Below are positions 7,033 to 11,497 of a stretch of DNA of 11,497 bases, piece after piece. A program made the translations under genes and the position numbers. This stretch comes from an uncultured Pelosinus sp. Its GTDB lineage: Bacteria; Bacillota; Negativicutes; Sporomusales; Acetonemataceae. The notes beneath the pieces are model-generated. The model ran no database searches and was not told where the DNA came from. It saw only the letters and a program-made list of their open reading frames with translations. The DNA lies in contig UQPB01000071.1 in the NCBI GenBank assembly GCA_900542835.1, forward strand, positions 1 through 11,497, read 5' to 3'. Each line of letters starts with the position of its first letter. The first letter of the stretch is position 1.

Positions 7033-9273
7033 ATGTGCAAGCAAAAACTACGCCCCTCCTCGAGAAAACTGCTTTGTGCCTTAATGGGCAGCGGCCTGCT
7101 GCTGCAGCTGCCGTATGTCGCGTTCGCAGCCGGGGATAGCGCCGAGGCCGCGTCCCAAACGCCTCCCGCCGTGGAAAGTCAGGCGGAGTCAGGCGAATTA
7201 CCGATTCAGGAAGTGGAGGTGACCGCGGTCCGCGACCGCGGCGATGAACTGCCGCCGGCCTATGCCGGCAATCAGGTGGCGACCGGCGCGCGGTTGGGCC
7301 TGTTGGGCAATGTATCACTAATGAACGCGCCGTTTAATATCATCAGCTATACGTCAGAAACAATCGAAAACCAGCAGGCGCACAGTCTTCGCGAACTGTT
7401 ACTCAATGATCCCTCCGTTCGCTTCAGCATGTCCGACGGTCATATCGCGGAGAATTTCACGATTCGTGGAATTCAACTTCTGAATGAAGAGCTTGCCTTT
7501 AACGGCCAATACGGCATGGCCCCTGCCGGACATGCGGCGTTGGAGTTTATTGAACGGGTAGAAGTATTAAAAGGTCCCGGCGCCCTGCTAAATGGGATGG
7601 CGCCTTCCGGAGCCGTCGGCGGATCGATCAATCTAGTGCCGAAGCGGGCCGGGGATGAGCCATTGACGCGGTTTACCACCGATTACACCTCCGGCTCCCA
7701 GCTAGGCGGTCATATCGATATTGGCCGCCGCTTCGGCAGCCGGCAGCAATTCGGCATTCGCTTCAACGGCGTCTATCGCGACGGTAAAACCGGCGTGGAA
7801 GACGCGTCCAGAGAACGAAAGCTGGGCGCCTTAGGCCTCGACTACCGCGGCGACCGCTACCGGCTGTCACTGGATGCGTATAGCGGCAGGGATCGTTTTG
7901 AAAACGGTACCGCCTCCGTATATCAGCTGCTGACACCAGGGCTTAAAGCGCCTGACAGCAAAACTAATTTACTGCGCGGAGCCTGGGGCGAAGCGGAGAA
8001 TGACGCCATTTTATTTAAAGGTGAATACGACCTGCGCGATAACCTGTCTGTCTTTGCCGGTATCGGCAGACAGCGGTACCGCTCTGCCGGATTTATCAGC
8101 AACCAGGCCTTCGGCCTTGATGCGTCAGGGCAGGTTACCTTAAGACCAAATTACCTGAAACGGTATATGGACACCAGTTCCGCTGAACTGGGCTTACGCG
8201 GCCAGTTCCAAACCGGCGCCGTCACACACCGAATTGTCTTCAGCGCCAACGCGCTGGATATCGAAAGCGGCGCCAGGGTTAATCCACCAAGCGCCGCAAC
8301 CATTTCCAATATCTATCATCCGGTCACGCCACTGCTGGCGACCGATCCCGCTTCGCCGGCGAAAACAGCGGAAACAGCGCTTTCCAGTGTCGCGCTGGCT
8401 GATACGCTGTCATTCGATCGGGACAGAATTCAGCTTACGCTAGGCGTGCGACGCCAAAACATCCATACCAAAAATTTTAGTTCTATAAACGGAGCATTAA
8501 CAGGGCGCTATGACCAAAGCGCCACCACGCCGGCGATCGCTTTGGTTCTCAAGCCCTGGGCCGCTCCCGTATCCTTATACGCCAACTATATCGAAGGGCT
8601 GAATAAAGGCGGCGAGGTAACCGATACCGGCGCATCAAATTACGGCGAGGTCTTTAAACCGTTTAAGAGTAAACAGGTTGAGGCCGGCGTCAAATGGGAC
8701 GCGGGCAGCCTCACCAACACCCTCAGCCTGTTTCAGATCCTGTCGCCCAGCACAATAAACCGGCAAACCAGTGACACAGCCTATATTGTCACTGATGACG
8801 GCGAAGAGAGAATGCGTGGTGTCGAGTGGAACGTATTCGGCCAGTTGACACCGGATCTGCGCATTCTCGGCGGCGCTGCCCATACCCGCGGCAAGCTGAC
8901 CCGTACCACTGACGGTCTTCACCAAGGAAACATTCCCCGTGGTACGCCGGAATGGCAGACCAATTTGGGCTTCGAGTGGGATCTGCCTGGTAAGCCCGGC
9001 CTGACGCTGACCGCCCGGGCTGTATATACCGGCTCGCAGTACCTCAACAGTGCCAACACCATGAAAATTCCCAGTTGGGTCCGCTATGACATTGGCGCCC
9101 GCTATAACACCCGTATTAACGGCCAGCCGGTCGTGATCCGCGCCACCGTAGAGAATCTGTTTGACAAAAACTATTGGACAGGCGTCTTTAACAGGGGAGC
9201 CCAGGCTCCGGAAAACTTCTCTACCCTAGGCGGCGGCCGAACCTTCAAGCTGTCTGCCAGTTTCGAGCTGTAA
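7033..9273 (+). CDS. TonB-dependent siderophore receptor (outer membrane)
   Basis: This 746-residue outer-membrane receptor would take a ferric siderophore through the outer membrane using energy from TonB. It has a basic start, a hydrophobic core and an AFA-type cleavage site (about residue 32), then a low-complexity linker. A TonB-box-like EVEVTAV follows at 60-66. The plug domain spans about 97-203, with SLRELLLNDPSVR, FTIRG, IERVEVLKGPGALLNG and GGSINLVPKRA, typical of the FhuA/FhuE/FpvA group. The rest is a barrel ending with the conserved ATVENLFDKNYW (704-715) and a beta strand at the C-terminus; the last residue is Leu rather than the usual aromatic. The ATG at 7033 gives a normal signal peptide, with AAAGGAG 13 bases upstream, which is rather far. 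ATG 7003 or GTG 7000 would add 10-11 residues. The siderophore is unknown. Confidence 0.93.
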   Translation: MCKQKLRPSSRKLLCALMGSGLLLQLPYVAFAAGDSAEAASQTPPAVESQAESGELPIQEVEVTAVRDRGDELPPAYAGNQVATGARLGLLGNVSLMNAPFNIISYTSETIENQQAHSLRELLLNDPSVRFSMSDGHIAENFTIRGIQLLNEELAFNGQYGMAPAGHAALEFIERVEVLKGPGALLNGMAPSGAVGGSINLVPKRAGDEPLTRFTTDYTSGSQLGGHIDIGRRFGSRQQFGIRFNGVYRDGKTGVEDASRERKLGALGLDYRGDRYRLSLDAYSGRDRFENGTASVYQLLTPGLKAPDSKTNLLRGAWGEAENDAILFKGEYDLRDNLSVFAGIGRQRYRSAGFISNQAFGLDASGQVTLRPNYLKRYMDTSSAELGLRGQFQTGAVTHRIVFSANALDIESGARVNPPSAATISNIYHPVTPLLATDPASPAKTAETALSSVALADTLSFDRDRIQLTLGVRRQNIHTKNFSSINGALTGRYDQSATTPAIALVLKPWAAPVSLYANYIEGLNKGGEVTDTGASNYGEVFKPFKSKQVEAGVKWDAGSLTNTLSLFQILSPSTINRQTSDTAYIVTDDGEERMRGVEWNVFGQLTPDLRILGGAAHTRGKLTRTTDGLHQGNIPRGTPEWQTNLGFEWDLPGKPGLTLTARAVYTGSQYLNSANTMKIPSWVRYDIGARYNTRINGQPVVIRATVENLFDKNYWTGVFNRGAQAPENFSTLGGGRTFKLSASFEL

Positions 9274-9304
9274 GCTAAACATACACGCTAATAACACTAA
9301 TAAT

Positions 9305-9350
9305 AGCCAAGGGCTCCTTGCTTCCGGTCTGGAATCAGGAGCCCTTGGCT
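9305..9350. terminator. Hairpin terminator between convergent genes
   Basis: A perfect 14-bp stem pairs 9305-9318 with 9337-9350. The 18-base loop can itself close a small TTCC/GGAA stem. It starts 32 bases after the receptor stop and lies 76 bases past the stop of the convergent TPR gene. There is no clean T-run on the plus side. On the minus side a T-rich stretch (ATTATTAGTGTTATT) follows. It probably serves both genes, with termination not purely of the textbook type. Confidence 0.75.
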
Positions 9351-9425
9351 GTATATGGATAATCCCGCCATCGCGCCTACTGCGTCAGTTTCTGGATTTG
9401 AGCTAAAAAACTTTTATTCGATAAG

Positions 9426-10511
9426 CTATATCCATTCCCGGTACAGCTCCCAGTCGCCGTTAACGCGGGCCCGGACCTTCAGTTTTACCTCATCAGGCAG
9501 ATCGGCTGCCGCCGCCACCGTCTCATAGCAGGCGAGCGCTTCATCGCGGCGGCCCAATAACTCATAGACCTGCCCCAGATTGAAGTCGGCATTGAGGATG
9601 TCGCCTTTGAGCAGAGAACATTGCTGAAAATCGGCCAAGGCGGCTTCGTAATCGCCAAGCAGTGCATAGGCGTTGCCGCGAGCGGCGTAAAAATCGGCAT
9701 TGCGCGAGTTTAGTGCCAGGGCTTGATTGGCGTCGTCCAGCGCCGCCTGCGGATTTTTCATCTGAATATAGGAGTAGGCCCGCTCGGCATAATAATCCGC
9801 GTTCTTAGGGGCAAGCGCAATCGCTTGTGTTATTGCGCCAACCGCTTGTTCATAATTGCCATTGTGGGAGTAAGCATACGCCAGTTGATACAAATACTCC
9901 GTATTCTTGGCATCCAGTTCAGTGGCACGGGTATACGCCTCAATCGCATCCTTAAACCGGTTCTGCGCCCACGCCAGCCTTGCTTTACCGGCCCAGTCAT
10001 GGGCTGTCGGCGCCGCCAGGGAGATTGAGTCCAGAATCGGTTTGAACACCGTCTCCAGCCTGGTGGCGCTCACCGCGTCATCAGAACGGCACAAAATCTG
10101 GAATATCGTATCATTCACCCAAAAGGAGGCGGCCAAATATTGCGCCGGCCGGCCGTCATTGCTGCCGGCAAAGCGGGTAAGCATGGCGGGCTGACCGGCA
10201 ATCGTTTTGACAGCTGTTTGCAAAGCGGCAGCATCAGGAACTTCCTCGCTGATTTTTTTGTTCACCATGCGGAGCAGCAGATAACTGTCAAGCTGGGAAC
10301 GGGCTCCGGGATAAGGAGGATGAAAACCGGCCGACACCACATTCCGGCCCTTTTCGTCGGCAAAAACGCTAACCTCCTGTGTGGACCGGACAACCTGCCA
10401 CTGCTCCGGTATCTCCAGCGTATACCTCCCTTCCAGGAACGAATCGGCAGCTGCGACAGGAGATAATCCCAGCACAATAACCGCCACTAAGCCAATCAGC
10501 TTCTTTAGCAT
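9426..10511 (-). CDS. Secreted tetratricopeptide-repeat protein of unknown function
   Basis: This 361-residue protein has a signal peptide (MLKKLIGLVAVIVLGLSPVAAA, cut after about 22), an N-terminal domain (about 24-165) and five TPR units (about 171-340). Two well-kept units contain AYAYSHNGNYEQAVGAITQA and GNAYALLGDYEAALADFQQC. The N-terminal domain opens with GRYTLEIPEQWQVV and has a later KPILDSISL helix. It recalls the PsbP/DcrB-like fold often seen at the front of secreted proteins, but that is a judgement by eye. TPRs usually hold protein partners, so a periplasmic scaffold role is likely; the partner is unknown. The ATG at 10511 is preceded by GAGGGG seven bases away and gives a clean signal peptide; an upstream in-frame start at 10562 would bury it. 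It follows the amidohydrolase by 62 bases and may share its transcript. Confidence 0.85.
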   Translation of the reverse strand: MLKKLIGLVAVIVLGLSPVAAADSFLEGRYTLEIPEQWQVVRSTQEVSVFADEKGRNVVSAGFHPPYPGARSQLDSYLLLRMVNKKISEEVPDAAALQTAVKTIAGQPAMLTRFAGSNDGRPAQYLAASFWVNDTIFQILCRSDDAVSATRLETVFKPILDSISLAAPTAHDWAGKARLAWAQNRFKDAIEAYTRATELDAKNTEYLYQLAYAYSHNGNYEQAVGAITQAIALAPKNADYYAERAYSYIQMKNPQAALDDANQALALNSRNADFYAARGNAYALLGDYEAALADFQQCSLLKGDILNADFNLGQVYELLGRRDEALACYETVAAAADLPDEVKLKVRARVNGDWELYREWI

Positions 10512-10573
10512 CGCAATCCCCTCACTAGCCCCCGCCAGGCTGTACACAAGCCCTGGGAGCACTTTTTTCCCTC

Positions 10574-11392
10574 TTAAAGACCGAGCTGATAGATCCGGTT
10601 GGCATTATCAAAAAAGACCTGATCGTAATGCCGCTCCGGGATAATATGACCGATAAAGTCAATATAGTTGGCAATATTGACCAGCGGCCAGTCGGTACCG
10701 TACAACAGACGGTCATAGGCGTCAAGATACTCCAGCCAGCCGCGCAGCATATCGATGTAAGCCCGCTTTTGCGCCAGAAAGCCGCTCATGTGGGCGATTT
10801 TCCCCTCCAGCAGCCCGGAAAGATCAGCGGCTACATTGCCGTTCTTTTCCATAACCGCAATGGCGTCAACCAGCCAGGGATTGCCGATATGGCACATGAC
10901 AAACTGCACCTGCGGATACCGCACCGCCGCCTCGTCGAGAGTGAGCGGATGGCTGTACTTCAGCAGTGCGTGGCTGGTAGCGGTCAAGCCGGTATGAACC
11001 GCAACCGGTTTTTTGTACTGTATCGCCAGCTGATAAAACGGATCCAGCACCGGATCGTAGGCATAAATGGGATTATAGCCGGGATACAGTTTAATCCCTA
11101 CGCAGTTCTGCCGCTGCAGGTGCTTTTCAGCCATCTGCGCCTGCTTCTCCGCCTCCTCCGCCCGGAAGCAGGTGCTGTCGAGGCCGACGCAGTAGCTGAG
11201 ATAGTCGGGGTAATTATGATTGCTCAATTCCAGGCCGCGATTGCCCATAACCACAGCATGGGCAATGTTATGGGCGGCGTATTGCTGCCGCAAATGAGCG
11301 TCGCTGTTCTGATGGCCGGCCGCTGCCGCAATCTGGTCAAAATGCGGTTCGCGGCAAAAGTGAATATGGGCATCAATGATCTTCATGGTCAT
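10574..11392 (-). CDS. Amidohydrolase-2 family metal-dependent hydrolase or decarboxylase
   Basis: This 272-residue cytoplasmic enzyme belongs to the amidohydrolase superfamily, PF04909 group, which includes hydrolases and non-oxidative decarboxylases such as ACMS decarboxylase. The TIM-barrel metal site can be followed: DAHIH at the end of strand 1 (His9, His11), GIKLYPGY with Lys101 on a central strand, VHTG with His133, CHIGNP with His168, and YGTDWP with Asp234. Lys101 occupies the place where some members carry a bridging lysine. The substrate cannot be inferred, since the only clear neighbour is the TPR protein. The ATG at 11392 and an in-frame ATG two codons later (11386) share the AAGGAAGGA site; the second gives the more usual MKIIDAHIH start. 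A candidate promoter and operator lie just upstream. Confidence 0.88.
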   Translation of the reverse strand: MTMKIIDAHIHFCREPHFDQIAAAAGHQNSDAHLRQQYAAHNIAHAVVMGNRGLELSNHNYPDYLSYCVGLDSTCFRAEEAEKQAQMAEKHLQRQNCVGIKLYPGYNPIYAYDPVLDPFYQLAIQYKKPVAVHTGLTATSHALLKYSHPLTLDEAAVRYPQVQFVMCHIGNPWLVDAIAVMEKNGNVAADLSGLLEGKIAHMSGFLAQKRAYIDMLRGWLEYLDAYDRLLYGTDWPLVNIANYIDFIGHIIPERHYDQVFFDNANRIYQLGL

Positions 11393-11413
11393 TAGTCCTT
11401 CCTTGCACGGTTT

Positions 11414-11442
11414 TCTATACTTATTTACCTATTATCATGCAA
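11414..11442 (-). promoter_or_regulatory. Candidate promoter of the amidohydrolase gene
   Basis: On the minus strand, TTGCAT (11442-11437) and TATAGA (11419-11414) are 17 bases apart. The matches are moderate (3/6 and 4/6) but the spacing is ideal and the region is AT-rich. Transcription would start near 11407, about 15 bases before the ATG, giving a very short leader. Confidence 0.45.
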
Positions 11443-11450
11443 CTAGGTAA
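11425..11450. promoter_or_regulatory. Inverted-repeat operator candidate upstream of the amidohydrolase gene
   Basis: TTACCTA (11425-11431) and TAGGTAA (11444-11450) are perfect reverse complements separated by 12 bases. The right arm abuts and the repeat encloses the candidate -35 element, where a dimeric repressor would block polymerase. The regulator family is not recognisable from the repeat alone. Confidence 0.45.
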
Positions 11451-11497
11451 GCGATGATTAAATGAACCAGTCAGATTGACGAGAGATTTTTTCGACT

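Noticed and set aside
1..11497. tRNA, rRNA, riboswitch, CRISPR, insertion sequence or prophage signals
   Set aside because: None was recognised. The only long gene-free stretch (6707-7032) is explained by divergent promoters and the Fur box.

Overview
The window looks like a complete iron-siderophore (or haem-like chelate) acquisition locus from a GC-rich bacterium with two membranes. A TonB-dependent outer-membrane receptor sits beside a BtuCD/FecCDE-type importer. Its substrate-binding protein has an ordinary signal peptide and no cysteine, so it is not a lipoprotein, which fits a true periplasm. The strong AGGAGG-type ribosome sites, the AraC regulator and the exporter have a Firmicutes flavour, so the best guess is a diderm Firmicute (Negativicutes, Sporomusa-like). 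That assignment is inference; a Gram-negative proteobacterial host is not excluded.

Layout. On the minus strand, read from 6706 down to 1, lie an AraC-family regulator, a periplasmic binding protein, an ABC exporter-type half-transporter, two FecCD-type permeases that overlap by one base, a FecE-type ATPase, and at the very edge the first 17 codons of a probable TonB. All point the same way, and most gaps are short (100, 55, 43, -1, 33 and 139 bases), so they probably form one operon. Divergently, on the plus strand, is the TonB-dependent receptor (7033-9273). The 326-base divergent region holds a 16/19 match to the Fur-box consensus. That box covers the -10 element of a near-consensus sigma-70 promoter (TTGACG, 18 bases, TATAAT) firing into the regulator/importer operon. 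The -10 core is a palindrome that also presents TATAAT on the receptor strand.

Together the genes give a full path: receptor through the outer membrane, powered by the probable TonB at the operon end; binding protein in the periplasm; two permeases plus ATPase through the inner membrane. The regulator could sense the loaded chelate, and Fur could shut the locus when iron is plentiful. The odd member is the exporter-type ABC protein inside the importer operon.

A 14-bp perfect stem (9305-9350) separates the receptor from a second minus-strand group. This comprises a metal-dependent amidohydrolase-2 family enzyme (10574-11392), preceded by a candidate promoter overlapped by a 7-bp inverted repeat, and a secreted five-TPR protein (9426-10511). 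This pair has no obvious link to iron. No RNA genes, insertion sequences, CRISPR arrays or prophage remnants were seen.
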